NCBI GenBank assembly: GCA_028282595.1
Contig: JANQHQ010000014.1
Coordinates: 56,916-120,915, forward strand
From: Chlorobium sp.
GTDB lineage: Bacteria; Bacteroidota; Chlorobiia; Chlorobiales; Chlorobiaceae
Direction of reading: 5' to 3'
Length of the DNA stretch: 64,000 nt
A model generated the notes under the pieces. That model ran no database searches. It saw only the letters and a program-made list of their open reading frames with translations, and had not been told where the DNA came from. This document shows, in pieces, positions 16,894 to 25,033 of this stretch (position 1 is the stretch's first letter; every line of letters begins with the position of its first letter). Position numbers and translations under genes: made by a program.

Positions 16894-17451
16894 CTACTCT
16901 TCCGGGCCGAGCTCGTCCTCGAGAATCGAAAGGATCTCCCCGATCGAGCTGCAGACCCTGTAGAGACTTCCGTGGTTGCTTCCTACGAGGTTCCGGCTTG
17001 CGAGCGTTTCGAAAAAAGCGATGAGCGGGTCCCAGAAGCCGTCGATGTTCAAGAGCAGGATGGGTTTCCTGTGATGACCGAGATGCCGCCAGGTGATCAC
17101 CTCGATAAGCTCGTCCAGCGTGCCGAAGCCTCCCGGCAGCACGATGAACGCCTCCGCCCATTCGGCGAGCTTCATCTTTCTCTCGTGCATGGTTTCGACC
17201 ACATGGAGCTCCGTCAGGCCGTAGTGGGCGACCTCCCGTTCCTCCAGAAAACGGGGAATGATCCCCCGAACGGTGCCACCGTGCTGCATGACCGCATTGG
17301 CGATGCAGCCCATGAGCCCGACATTGCCGCCTCCGAAAACAAGAGTTATCTCCCGTTCGGCGAGGCTTTTGCCGAGTTCCGCGGCGGCTTCGAAGAACAC
17401 TTTCGGCGAACGGTTGCTGGAACTGCAGTATACGGTGACGGATTTCGTCAT
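16894..17451 (-). CDS. LOG family protein (TIGR00730; cytokinin riboside 5'-monophosphate phosphoribohydrolase-like)
   Basis: 185 residues, Rossmann-like fold. Family signatures are FGGGNVGLMG near residues 40-50 and the catalytic PGGFGTLDELIE with Arg in ERKMKLAEWA. Older annotations call this family lysine decarboxylase; the motif belongs to nucleoside-monophosphate phosphoribohydrolases. Bacterial physiological substrates are mostly unproven. Last gene of the minus-strand group that starts with the chlorophyll synthase. Confidence 0.9.
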   Translation of the reverse strand: MTKSVTVYCSSSNRSPKVFFEAAAELGKSLAEREITLVFGGGNVGLMGCIANAVMQHGGTVRGIIPRFLEEREVAHYGLTELHVVETMHERKMKLAEWAEAFIVLPGGFGTLDELIEVITWRHLGHHRKPILLLNIDGFWDPLIAFFETLASRNLVGSNHGSLYRVCSSIGEILSILEDELGPEE

Positions 17452-17483
17452 GATTGTCGTGGTTGGCTGATCTACAGTATCTG

Positions 17484-18113
17484 CTATCGGTTGCGGGTTA
17501 TGCTGTCGCCGGATCGTTCATAGACATAGGTTTTCGGCCCGGACAGTTTTCTGACGGAAAAGCGTTGCGACGCACGGTTCCAGAATTCGGTGTCTTCCGC
17601 GTAGTCGAGATCTCCGAACCCGCCGAGAGAGAAAAACAGCTCTCTTTTTCCGAAAAGGGTCGCGCCGAGAATGCATTCCCGGATGTGAACCTTTTTCTCC
17701 GGATGGTAACAGTCGGTGACGTAGACGTCGTCGTCGCCGCGGAAGCCTCCCGAGAGGAGATCCGTTTCCGGGTGGCGTTCAAGGTAGTCGTAACGCGATT
17801 CGAGATGGTCCGGCAGGTAGTAGTCGTCACTGTCGAGAAAGGTGATGTAGCGGCCGAACGATGCCTGAATGCCCGCATTTCTGGAGAGCGCCGGTTTACG
17901 GTTGGAGTGTTTCATGTAACGAATGGCGTCATACCGATCCATGAATCCGGAAACCCGCCCGAAGGTTCCGTCCGTGCTGCCGTCATCGACAACGAGGAGC
18001 TCCCAATCGGTGAATGTCTGGCCGATGACGCTTTCAACCGCCCGTACGAGACGTTCCTCGCGGTTGAAGGTCGGCAGGATAACCGATATCTCGGGTACGC
18101 GGGAAAAGATCAT
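17484..18113 (-). CDS. Family 2 glycosyltransferase
   Basis: 209 residues, a GT-A fold domain only. ISVILPTFNREERL at the N-terminus, VVDDGSTDGT for nucleotide-sugar binding and FLDSDDYYLPDHLE as the DXD motif. No membrane helix. The frame remains open to 18233, but that extension lacks homology and overlaps yjbQ, so the ATG at 18113 beginning MIFSRVPEISVILP is used. Acceptor unknown; surface polysaccharide or glycolipid are the usual roles. Confidence 0.9.
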   Translation of the reverse strand: MIFSRVPEISVILPTFNREERLVRAVESVIGQTFTDWELLVVDDGSTDGTFGRVSGFMDRYDAIRYMKHSNRKPALSRNAGIQASFGRYITFLDSDDYYLPDHLESRYDYLERHPETDLLSGGFRGDDDVYVTDCYHPEKKVHIRECILGATLFGKRELFFSLGGFGDLDYAEDTEFWNRASQRFSVRKLSGPKTYVYERSGDSITRNR

Positions 18114-18129
18114 GTGCTTCTGCCCGGAT

Positions 18130-18549
18130 TTACGGTTCGCCGACAAGCTGCACGAACACTTCGCGGTCGCGCGGCCGGTTGTCGTGGTCGATGTAGACGA
18201 TCTGCTGCCATGTTCCCCGTACGAGCCGGCCACCGTTGACCGGCAAGGTGACCGACGGCCCCATCAGCGAAGCCCTCATGTGTGAAAAACCGTTGTCGTC
18301 CCCCCAGGTTTCCGAATGCCGGCTTCGCTCCCTGCTCGATATGAGCTGTTCGAGTTTTTCCCTGAAGTCTTCCACGAGCGCGGGTTCGAACTCCATCGTG
18401 GTTACCGAGGCCGTGGAGCCTGTGGCGGAGACTGCGACGATTCCCTCCCTGATTCCGGATTCGCCGACGATCTTCTCTACCTTCTCCGTCAGGTCGATGA
18501 TATCCGAGAAGCCTCCGGTGGAGAAACGTATGGTGTCCGAGTAGGTCAT
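18130..18549 (-). CDS. YjbQ family protein (UPF0047, secondary thiamine-phosphate synthase-like)
   Basis: 139 residues, single domain. Typical features are GIREGIVAVSATGSTASV near the middle and the C-terminal GTWQQIVYIDHDNRPR followed by REV(F/Y)VQ. Some members show weak thiamine-phosphate synthase activity, but the true role is uncertain. Its start codon overlaps the stop of the chlorophyll synthase gene (ATG/TGA), implying coupled translation. Confidence 0.92.
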   Translation of the reverse strand: MTYSDTIRFSTGGFSDIIDLTEKVEKIVGESGIREGIVAVSATGSTASVTTMEFEPALVEDFREKLEQLISSRERSRHSETWGDDNGFSHMRASLMGPSVTLPVNGGRLVRGTWQQIVYIDHDNRPRDREVFVQLVGEP

Positions 18550-19547
18550 AGGCGGAAGTACCTGATGCCGAAAGCGCAGACGAGCATTCCGGCGACCAGA
18601 AAGTTCTGGGCGATTGCGTTATAGCGAATATCCATCGTTTTCGGCGAATCGACGAGGCCGAACTGCAGAAAAAACTGCGGGACGACGAGCAGCGCGACGA
18701 TCAGGGCGACGAACGGCTGACCCAGGAGGAGCATGTATGCGGCCGCCATCAACTGGCCGATGTCGATCAGCACGGAAGCTACGATGGCCGCTTTTCTCTC
18801 GCCGAATGCGACCGGCAGCGTCCGCACTCCCGTCCGGCGATCGCCTTCGAGCGACTTGAAATCGTTGATCGTCATGGTTCCCGTGCTCGACAGGGTGAAG
18901 AGGGCTGCGACGACGAGCGACGGTTCGAGGGATCGCGTGGTGAACTCCGGGTTGTAAGCGATCTCTCCGGCAATCCATGGAATGACGAGATAGGAGACCG
19001 CGACGATGATGTTGCCGGCCCACAGCCTTTTTTTGAGCTTTATGGGATTGGCGCTGTAGAGATGTGCGTTGATGATGCCGATCACTACATAAAGGGCGAT
19101 AAGCGGATGGATCAGATAGCCGACCAGAACGGAGAGCAGCGACCAGATGGTTATGAGAAGGGTTGCGTTCCGGAGCGATATCTCCCCGCCGGGGATAGGG
19201 CGCCACGGTTCGTTGATCCGGTCCACGTCACGGTCGAAATAGTCGTTGAGCATCTGGCAGGTTCCGCTGGCAAGCGGACCGGTAAGAAGCAGGCCGAGCA
19301 GAAACTTCGTGCCGAGAAGGTCGTTCCAGCCGAACGCTCCGCTGGCGACCGCGCCGCAGAGGAAGCTCCAGATAACCGGAATCCAGGTTATCGGTTTCAG
19401 AAACCGTATCAGAAGCACGATATTCGACAGTCCTCCGCCATGCCGTTCATTCCGGCCGGCCTGCTCGCGGACTTTCGGGAAGGGCTCTTCTGAAGAGCGG
19501 AGGCTCTCTGCGCCCGTCGGGTCGTTATGCGGAAAAAAATCGCTCAC
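18546..19547 (-). CDS. chlG: Chlorophyll / bacteriochlorophyll synthase (UbiA-type prenyltransferase)
   Basis: Esterifies (bacterio)chlorophyllide with a long-chain polyprenyl diphosphate in the membrane. 333 residues, eight to nine helices. The first Asp-rich motif is NDYFDRDVDRINEPWRPIP, characteristic of the ChlG/BchG/BchK subfamily; the second is INDFKSLEGDRRTGVRTLP. Green sulfur bacteria carry three such synthases (BchG, BchK, ChlG). From memory, chlG in Chlorobaculum tepidum lies near its two ferredoxin genes, as here, so I favour ChlG (chlorophyll a for the reaction centre). Sequence alone does not exclude BchG. First gene of a four-gene minus-strand group. Confidence 0.85.
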   Translation of the reverse strand: MSDFFPHNDPTGAESLRSSEEPFPKVREQAGRNERHGGGLSNIVLLIRFLKPITWIPVIWSFLCGAVASGAFGWNDLLGTKFLLGLLLTGPLASGTCQMLNDYFDRDVDRINEPWRPIPGGEISLRNATLLITIWSLLSVLVGYLIHPLIALYVVIGIINAHLYSANPIKLKKRLWAGNIIVAVSYLVIPWIAGEIAYNPEFTTRSLEPSLVVAALFTLSSTGTMTINDFKSLEGDRRTGVRTLPVAFGERKAAIVASVLIDIGQLMAAAYMLLLGQPFVALIVALLVVPQFFLQFGLVDSPKTMDIRYNAIAQNFLVAGMLVCAFGIRYFRL

Positions 19548-19700
19548 CGTACTGCGTTCATGTTGATCCGGACGCGGGGTCCGGGGAACGGTTGGAAAAT
19601 AACACGTGTAAAGCTAAAGAACCGAACGACACATCGCAAATCGGCGCGGGAAAAAGCGTCGAGGCGGCGATTTCCGTTCAGGCGGTGGACAATCCCGGGG

Positions 19701-19735
19701 AGAAAAAGCAAAAGCGGTCCCGACGGACCGCTTTT
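19701..19735 (-). terminator. Intrinsic terminator after the first ferredoxin gene
   Basis: AAAAGCGGTCC-CGAC-GGACCGCTTTT is an 11-bp perfect stem with a 4-nt loop. On the minus strand it is followed by GCTTTTTCT. It lies 27 bp beyond the ferredoxin stop and separates that gene from the chlorophyll synthase group. Confidence 0.8.
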
Positions 19736-19761
19736 GTTTGCACGGTGAAACACTGAGAGGC

Positions 19762-19947
19762 TTATCCCTGAACGATGCACTCCGCAGGGCAGACGGCCAC
19801 GCAGGCCTGTTCGTCCTGGTCGGCGCACTCGTTGCAGGTGTCCGGATCGATGACGTAGATCTCCTCGTCGGCCCAGATGGCGCCGACCGGGCAATCCGGT
19901 TCACATGCGCCGCAATAGGTACATTCTTCGGTAATGTAAAGTGCCAT
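19762..19947 (-). CDS. 2[4Fe-4S] ferredoxin, Chlorobium type
   Basis: 61 residues. Cluster I ligands CTYCGACEPDCP; cluster II CNEC, seven residues, then CVAVCP. The widened gap in cluster II is the hallmark of the Alvin/Chlorobium type ferredoxin with low-potential clusters. In green sulfur bacteria such proteins accept electrons from the type I reaction centre and feed reductive-TCA enzymes. The start is the ATG at 19947 (MALYITEEC); the longer frame to 19974 has no support. It has a strong terminator downstream, so it is probably a separate highly expressed transcript. Confidence 0.95.
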   Translation of the reverse strand: MALYITEECTYCGACEPDCPVGAIWADEEIYVIDPDTCNECADQDEQACVAVCPAECIVQG

Positions 19948-20170
19948 GTTTACATCTTCTCTTAAGAGTTGCAAGAAATGAATGAGAAAGAATAGACAAT
20001 AGTAAATAGTGCTGCGGATTATAACAGCCGTCTAATATAAGATATTTTTCTCCTTGCGGAAAAGAGATCCCCGCGAGGGCAAAAACGCCTCACTTTCCGT
20101 CTTGCGGAACGATCGGGGCAGGGTGTTTTCGGGCTTCAGCCTCTCCGGACGGGAGGAGTGCCGGTTGGTT

Positions 20171-20359
20171 TCATACCCTGATGATGCAGTCTACGGGGCA
20201 GACCGGTACGCAGGCCGGTTCGTCGAAATACCCTTCACAGTCGATGCAGACGTTCTCGTCGATGACGTAGATGTCGTCGCCGGCGGAAATGGCTTCGACC
20301 GGGCATTCGGGTTCACATGCCGCACAGTAGGTGCATTCTTCGGTAATTCTGTGTGCCAT
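20171..20359 (-). CDS. 2[4Fe-4S] ferredoxin, second Chlorobium-type copy
   Basis: 62 residues, paralogous to the ferredoxin at 19762-19947: MAHRITEECTYCAACEPECP for cluster I, then CIDC, eight residues and CVPVCP for cluster II, one residue more than in the first copy. Acidic throughout. About 220 bp separate the two genes, including an AT-rich stretch near 19985-20050 that may hold the first copy's promoter. The pair matches the duplicated ferredoxins known from green sulfur bacteria. Confidence 0.95.
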   Translation of the reverse strand: MAHRITEECTYCAACEPECPVEAISAGDDIYVIDENVCIDCEGYFDEPACVPVCPVDCIIRV

Positions 20360-20460
20360 TGTCGTGAAGATTACTGTTGTGCAGGGGAGACCGGCATTCC
20401 GGTCGCTCCTGAAAAGTATAAACGGCGTTCACACAGGCATAGTTCCTTTGCTGCCGACCG

Positions 20461-21426
20461 TTACTGCCCGTTTTCTTCCTGTTCGTAGGCGTTGATGATG
20501 TCGCGCACGAGTCGGTGACGGACGACATCGGACTTGTCGAGGAACACGAAGCCGATGCCCGGAATGTCCTGCAGGATATCCCTGGCGTGCATGAGCCCCG
20601 ATTCAATCTCCCTGGGGAGGTCGATCTGCGTTACGTCTCCCGTTATGATCGCTCTCGAATTGACGCCGAGCCTTGTCAGGCACATTTTCATCTGCTTGTT
20701 CGAGGCGTTTTGCGCCTCGTCGAGAATGATAAACGAGTTGTTCAGGGTGCGTCCCCTCATGTAGGCCAGGGGCACTATCTCTATGATGCGCTGTTCGGTC
20801 AGGGTGCGGAGCTTTTCCGCCGTCAGCATGTCCTGGAGAGCGTCGTAGAGCGGTCGGAGGTAAGGATCGATTTTCTGGGCCAGGTCGCCCGGAAGAAAAC
20901 CCAGGCTTTCTCCGGCCTCGACGGCGGGGCGGGCAAGCACGATCCTTTTGACGGTTTTCGCCTTCCAGGCGGCTACGGCGATGGCGACCGCCGTGTAGGT
21001 CTTTCCTGTGCCGGCAGGTCCGATCGCGAACACAATGTCGTTTTGCTTCGCCTCGCTGACCAGTTTTCTCTGACCGTTGGTTCTGGCTCTCACGGCGTAG
21101 TCCTTCGTGGTGACGATCGCGTCGCTGTCGAGAGCGGCGGACGCCGGCGGGGCGGACGGCGGTTGCGAAAACGCCAGGCCGAGAAGGGCGTTCAGGTCGT
21201 TTTCGAGGATCTCCCCGTGCTGGTTCGCGAGAAGGTTCATCTCGCTGAAGAGCTGTTCGAGAAGCCCGACCTCGGCCGCTTCGCCTTTTACGGTCACGGT
21301 ATTGCCTCTGGCGGTTATCCGGACTTCCGGAAACTCCTGCCGTATTTTTTTCAGGTAGGCGTCGTGAGGACCGAAAACGATCACCGGTTCGATGCCCGAA
21401 AATTCAAACGATTGTTCCTGTTGCAA
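20461..21426 (-). CDS. PhoH-like ATPase
   Basis: 321 residues. An N-terminal KH-like region (about 15-85) precedes the P-loop domain with Walker A GPAGTGKT near residue 136, conserved RPAVEAGESLGFLPGD, GRTLNNSF and Walker B FIILDEAQNAS. PhoH/YbeZ proteins are RNA-related ATPases, often linked to YbeY. The only credible start upstream of conserved sequence is TTG at 21426, with no visible SD. A repeat element begins 17 bp further upstream and carries a consensus-like promoter that would start transcription almost at the TTG, so the true 5' end deserves checking. Confidence 0.9.
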   Translation of the reverse strand: MQQEQSFEFSGIEPVIVFGPHDAYLKKIRQEFPEVRITARGNTVTVKGEAAEVGLLEQLFSEMNLLANQHGEILENDLNALLGLAFSQPPSAPPASAALDSDAIVTTKDYAVRARTNGQRKLVSEAKQNDIVFAIGPAGTGKTYTAVAIAVAAWKAKTVKRIVLARPAVEAGESLGFLPGDLAQKIDPYLRPLYDALQDMLTAEKLRTLTEQRIIEIVPLAYMRGRTLNNSFIILDEAQNASNKQMKMCLTRLGVNSRAIITGDVTQIDLPREIESGLMHARDILQDIPGIGFVFLDKSDVVRHRLVRDIINAYEQEENGQ

Positions 21427-21434
21427 CGGTGTTG

Positions 21435-21463
21435 GTTTTAAGCCTAAATTGAGCGATTGTCAA
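21435..21463 (-). promoter_or_regulatory. Consensus-like promoter for phoH, partly inside a repeat element
   Basis: On the minus strand: TTGACA (21463-21458, perfect), a 17-bp spacer, then TAAAAC (21440-21435, 4 of 6). The -35 lies in the repeat at 21443-21536. The predicted start point would fall within a few bases of the TTG codon at 21426. Confidence 0.5.
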
Positions 21464-21536
21464 GCATGCTACACTTTTTTTATATCCTTACTTACTCTTA
21501 TTGAGCATCCCGACGAGTCGGGACGCTCAGTTTAGG
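21443..21536. repeat. MITE-like repeat with terminal inverted repeats, short copy
   Basis: 94 bp, from CCTAAATTGAGCG to CGCTCAGTTTAGG, which are reverse complements except at one position. Next to the right end is the palindrome CATCCCGACGAGTCGGGACG. Both ends match the 278-bp copy at 8728-9005; the right end also matches 56717-56757. It sits between hldD and phoH. Confidence 0.78.
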
Positions 21537-21547
21537 TTAGGGTTGTC

Positions 21548-22540
21548 TCAGGACAGTGCGCGGTCGAGGTTCGAACGATCTTTCGAGAGATAGTTGCAGA
21601 TATAGTCGCGCACGCCCTCTTCGAGCCCGGTGGGCGAGACCGGACAGCCGAAGGCTTTCAGCTTGTCCAGTTTCGCCTCCGTGAAATACTGGTATTTGTC
21701 GCGAAGCGTTTCGGGCATGGGTACGTAGCGGATCGCCGGTTCGAGCCCGAGGGCCGAGAATGCGGCTTCCGCAAGATCGCGGAAACTTCTCGCCCGGCCG
21801 CTGCCGATGTTGAAGATGCCGTTTACGGAGGGATTTTCGAGAAGCCAGAGCATGATCGCCGTGCAATCCTTGATATAGACGAAGTCACGCATCTGCTCCC
21901 CGTGCCGGTACTCTTTCCGGTGGGATTCGAAAAGCCGGACCTCGCCGGTCTGGCGGATCTGGTGGAACGCCTTGAAGGCGACGCTGCTCATCTCTCCCTT
22001 GTGATATTCGTTCGGACCGTAGACGTTGAAGAACTTCAGCCCCGCCGACTTCCGCAGGGCTCCCGTTTTCCGGGCCCAGAGGTCGAAGAGCTGCTTCGAA
22101 TAGCCGTACATGTTCAGGGGGCGAAGGGCGTCGAGACTCTCTTCCTCGTCACTGTAACCGAGCGCACCGTCTCCGTAGGTGGCCGCGCTGGAGGCGTAGA
22201 TGAACCGGATGTTTCTCGAAAGGCAGAGCGACGCGAGCCCGGTGGAGAAGGCGTAATTGTTCCGGAGCAGGAGGTCGGCGTCGGTCTCGGTGGTATCGCT
22301 GATCGCACCCATATGGATAACCGCGGTTATGTCGTCCGCTATCTTTCCCCCGGAGAAGCGTGCAAGGAAATCCTCTTTGGGTATGAAGTCCGTAAAGGAG
22401 AGGCCGGAGAGATTTTTCCATTTTCCGGTTGCCGTCGAGCCGAGTTCGTCGACGACGATCACCTGTTCCATGCCGTTTCTGTTGAGCTCCCACAACATGG
22501 CGCTGCCGATAAAGCCGGCGCCTCCGGTAATGACGATCAT
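21548..22540 (-). CDS. hldD: ADP-L-glycero-D-manno-heptose 6-epimerase
   Basis: Makes the L,D-heptose donor for lipopolysaccharide core. 330 residues, extended short-chain dehydrogenase: TGGAGFIGS nucleotide-binding motif at the N-terminus, ASSAATYGDG with the catalytic Ser, YGYSKQLFD as YxxxK, and the HldD signature NVYGPNEYHKGEMSSVAFK. NADP preference is usual in the family. It lies upstream of phoH on the same strand, but the repeat between them suggests separate transcription. Confidence 0.95.
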   Translation of the reverse strand: MIVITGGAGFIGSAMLWELNRNGMEQVIVVDELGSTATGKWKNLSGLSFTDFIPKEDFLARFSGGKIADDITAVIHMGAISDTTETDADLLLRNNYAFSTGLASLCLSRNIRFIYASSAATYGDGALGYSDEEESLDALRPLNMYGYSKQLFDLWARKTGALRKSAGLKFFNVYGPNEYHKGEMSSVAFKAFHQIRQTGEVRLFESHRKEYRHGEQMRDFVYIKDCTAIMLWLLENPSVNGIFNIGSGRARSFRDLAEAAFSALGLEPAIRYVPMPETLRDKYQYFTEAKLDKLKAFGCPVSPTGLEEGVRDYICNYLSKDRSNLDRALS

Positions 22541-22600
22541 GCAGCGTATCGATGGTTTGGCAGTTCTCCTGTCGTGGAAAAAATATAAAGCGGGCGCCAG

Positions 22601-22636
22601 AAAAACAAAAGGCCGCCTCGTGAAGAAGCGGCCTTC
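22601..22636 (-). terminator. Intrinsic terminator of the sigma-like gene
   Basis: On the minus strand AAGGCCGC, a loop of about 11 nt, then GCGGCCTT followed by TTGTTTTT. It lies 17 bp beyond the stop at 22653. Confidence 0.75.
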
Positions 22637-22652
22637 ACGGGGGGAAGGCGGT

Positions 22653-23075
22653 TCAAGCGGATGCCTTGAGGAGTCTGTCCATGACGAGGGACTTTCTTCC
22701 CCAGAAAAGCCATGAACGCACCGTTTCGACGGGTTTTTCCATGATATCGGAAATCTGTTTGTGCCGGAGGCCGCAGATTTCGGAGAGGAGAACGGAGAGC
22801 CTGACGTCGGCCGCCCGTTTCCTCATGGTGTCGAATTCGGATTCGTGTTTGCCGTTGCCGTTTTCACACAGGTGAAGCTCGGCATGCTGTCCGTAACGAT
22901 CCACATAGCTTTTCCTGAAAAGTTTCAGCAGCTCGGTTTCGGCCGTTTCGTCCCCGGCCCGGCTGTAAGTCATGCTGACCAGGTCTTCCGAGGCGTGTTC
23001 GCTGCCCGTCATCCAGTAGGCAAGGCTGTATACATCGTCCAGTATATCGGTGGGTGTTTTTCTTACGCGTACCAT
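22653..23075 (-). CDS. Small ECF-like sigma-70 factor / sigma region-4 DNA-binding protein
   Basis: 140 residues, short for an ECF sigma (usually 170-200). Residues 10-40 (ILDDVYSLAYWMTGSEHASE then DLV) resemble sigma region 2.1-2.2. The rest of region 2 is abbreviated, and residues 88-136 form a region-4 helix-turn-helix (LSEICGLRHKQISDIMEKP then VETVRSWLFWGRK). It may be a reduced sigma factor or a region-4-only regulator. A perfect SD (AAAGGAGGAGATC) precedes the ATG, a long inverted repeat lies 30 bp upstream, and a terminator follows: a monocistronic, probably autoregulated unit. No anti-sigma gene is adjacent. Confidence 0.72.
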   Translation of the reverse strand: MVRVRKTPTDILDDVYSLAYWMTGSEHASEDLVSMTYSRAGDETAETELLKLFRKSYVDRYGQHAELHLCENGNGKHESEFDTMRKRAADVRLSVLLSEICGLRHKQISDIMEKPVETVRSWLFWGRKSLVMDRLLKASA

Positions 23076-23104
23076 GATCTCCTCCTTTACTCTTCTCCCT
23101 CTTC

Positions 23105-23135
23105 TTAAAACAGGATTAATTTTATCCTATTTTAA
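23105..23135. promoter_or_regulatory. Operator-like inverted repeat upstream of the sigma-like gene
   Basis: TTAAAACAGGAT, seven bases, ATCCTATTTTAA: 12-bp arms that are reverse complements with one mismatch. It lies 30 bp ahead of the sigma-like ATG on the minus strand. A TTGACT (23160-23155) further upstream could be the -35, which would place the repeat over the -10 and start site. Confidence 0.6.
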
Positions 23136-23381
23136 CTTATGAAAAAAAACGAGAAGTCAACCCCTTTTTTGCGGCAAAATTCCAAAAAAGATGATATTCT
23201 TTCCTTGGAACCGGTCGCGGGCGTTTCAGCTTTTTTCCGGCCTCCCGTTTCGAGATCCGAAAAAAGAGGAGGGACAACGTCCCGGAGAGTTGGAGGCATG
23301 CCTTTCGCGGCTGTATCTTGTTGTAACACATACGCTATACCTTATTTCCGGCCGGAATGACCGGAATGGCCGAATGACCGG
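23136..23381. other. Intergenic region between the sigma-like gene and hisC
   Basis: The whole divergent spacer is 306 bp (23076-23381). Beyond the SD and operator described separately, it holds a poly-A run (GAAAAAAAAC at 23141) and no recognisable gene or RNA. I see no strong hisC promoter; CTTGTTGTAACACATACGCTAT around 23320 is a weak candidate. Confidence 0.45.
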
Positions 23382-24461
23382 ATGATGGCAGAAGATTATT
23401 CCTCATATCTGAACCCCGCCTTGCGCCGCATCGGCGCGTACAGTGTTGAAGGCGGACAGGACGCCGACATAAAACTGAACCAGAACGAAAGCCCGTTCGA
23501 TCTGCCCCTGTGGATGAAGGACGCCATCATGGAGGAGTTCAAGCGCGAGTCCTGGAACCGCTACCCGGATATTCTTCCGTTCAGGGGCATCAGGGCCTAC
23601 TCGGAGTTTCTGGGAGTTCCGCCCGAATGGGTGATGATGAGCAACGGTTCGAACGAGATGCTCTACACGATCTTTCTCGCCTGTCTCGAAAAAGGGAGCA
23701 GGGTGCTGATTCCCCGGCCGTCGTTCTCGCTCTACGACAAGCTGGCGATTCTTCTGCAGGCGGAGATCGTTCACGTCCCCATGCACGAAGACCTTTCGTT
23801 CGACGTGGACGGGATCGTTCGTACGGCGCGCCGGGAGAGCGTCCGTTTCATCGTTCTTTCCACGCCCAACAATCCTACCAGCAAGTCGATGTCCCTCGAC
23901 GATATCCGCAAGGTGGCCGCCGAAGCCGACGCTCTGGTGCTGGTCGACGAAGCCTACATCGAATTTTCCAGACAGGAGTCGGCCCTCGAGCTTATCGGAA
24001 AGATGCCGAACGTCATGGTGTTGAGAACGATGTCGAAGGCTCTTGCTCTCGCGGGCATGCGCATAGGGTTTACGATAACCAATCCCTCGCTGCTCTCCGA
24101 AATAGCCAAGCCCAAGATCCCGTTTACTTCCGGCAGACTGGCGGAGATCACGCTTCGCCACGTGCTCGACAACTACTACCTCGTCGACGAGGCCGTCAGG
24201 AGCATTCTCGGAGAGCGGGAGCGCGTTTACGACGCTCTTCGTTCGATAGCAGGGATAGAATCCTATGAAAGTGACGCGAACTTTATTATTATCAGAGTTT
24301 GCGACGCCGCGAGGGTTTTTGAGACGCTGGCGGCAAAAGGCATCCTTGTGCGTAACGTTTCAGGATATCCGCTGATGCAGAACTGTCTTCGGTTCAACAT
24401 CGGTTTGAAGCAGGAAAACGATCTTCTTGTCTCGGAACTGGAAAAAACAGCGGGGGCATGA
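23382..24461 (+). CDS. hisC: Histidinol-phosphate aminotransferase
   Basis: PLP enzyme of histidine biosynthesis (fold type I). 359 residues. KLNQNESPFDLP at the N-terminus, SNGSNEMLYTIF, STPNNPT, VDEAYIEF and the PLP lysine in RTMSKALALAGMRIGF are the HisC pattern; NCLRFNIG near the end is typical. Starts at 23382 or 23385 (tandem ATGs). The RNA methyltransferase start overlaps its stop by 4 bp. Confidence 0.93.
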   Translation: MMAEDYSSYLNPALRRIGAYSVEGGQDADIKLNQNESPFDLPLWMKDAIMEEFKRESWNRYPDILPFRGIRAYSEFLGVPPEWVMMSNGSNEMLYTIFLACLEKGSRVLIPRPSFSLYDKLAILLQAEIVHVPMHEDLSFDVDGIVRTARRESVRFIVLSTPNNPTSKSMSLDDIRKVAAEADALVLVDEAYIEFSRQESALELIGKMPNVMVLRTMSKALALAGMRIGFTITNPSLLSEIAKPKIPFTSGRLAEITLRHVLDNYYLVDEAVRSILGERERVYDALRSIAGIESYESDANFIIIRVCDAARVFETLAAKGILVRNVSGYPLMQNCLRFNIGLKQENDLLVSELEKTAGA

Positions 24462-24994
24462 CGTTCCGGAAGCTGCCCGGTGACGAGATGGACCGGTTGG
24501 GTGTCGAAGAGTACTCGCGGTCGGAAAAACATCCGGTAACGCTCATGCTGCACAACATACGCAGCATGTACAACGTCGGTTCGATTTTCCGGACGGCGGA
24601 CGCCGCGAGGGTGGAAAAGATCATTCTTTCCGGATACACGGCAACGCCGCCGAGAAAGGAGATCGATAAAACGGCGCTTGGCGCGCAGAACTCCATTGCC
24701 TGGGAGTATTGCAGGGAGCCCGGTCCCGTATTGTCGCAGCTAAGGGAGTCGGGGGTCACTCTCTTCGGCCTCGAAATTGCGCAGAACAGCCGCTCCTACA
24801 CGGACGTGCGGCGCGATGAATTTCCGATCTGCCTCGTGCTGGGCAACGAGGTCGAGGGTATAGACGAAGGTATTCTGAAGATGTGCGATCACGTGCTGGA
24901 AATCCCGCAGTACGGAACGAAGCACTCCCTGAACGTTTCGGTCGCCGCCGGGGTGGCGCTGTTTGAACTGGTCAGGACGTTCAGGGTGCGGTAG
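24458..24994 (+). CDS. TrmH/SpoU family RNA 2'-O-methyltransferase
   Basis: 178 residues, SPOUT fold only with no N-terminal substrate-binding extension. Motif 1 NVGSIFRTADAARVE, motif 2 LVLGNEVEGIDEG and motif 3 SLNVSVAAGVALFE form the trefoil-knot SAM site. It lacks features fixing the target as tRNA Gm18 or rRNA. Translationally coupled to hisC (ATGA overlap). Confidence 0.92.
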   Translation: MTFRKLPGDEMDRLGVEEYSRSEKHPVTLMLHNIRSMYNVGSIFRTADAARVEKIILSGYTATPPRKEIDKTALGAQNSIAWEYCREPGPVLSQLRESGVTLFGLEIAQNSRSYTDVRRDEFPICLVLGNEVEGIDEGILKMCDHVLEIPQYGTKHSLNVSVAAGVALFELVRTFRVR

Positions 24995-25033
24995 GCCTTG
25001 CCGGCGTAGTGTTTGTTTTTAACGGTTGTAGCC

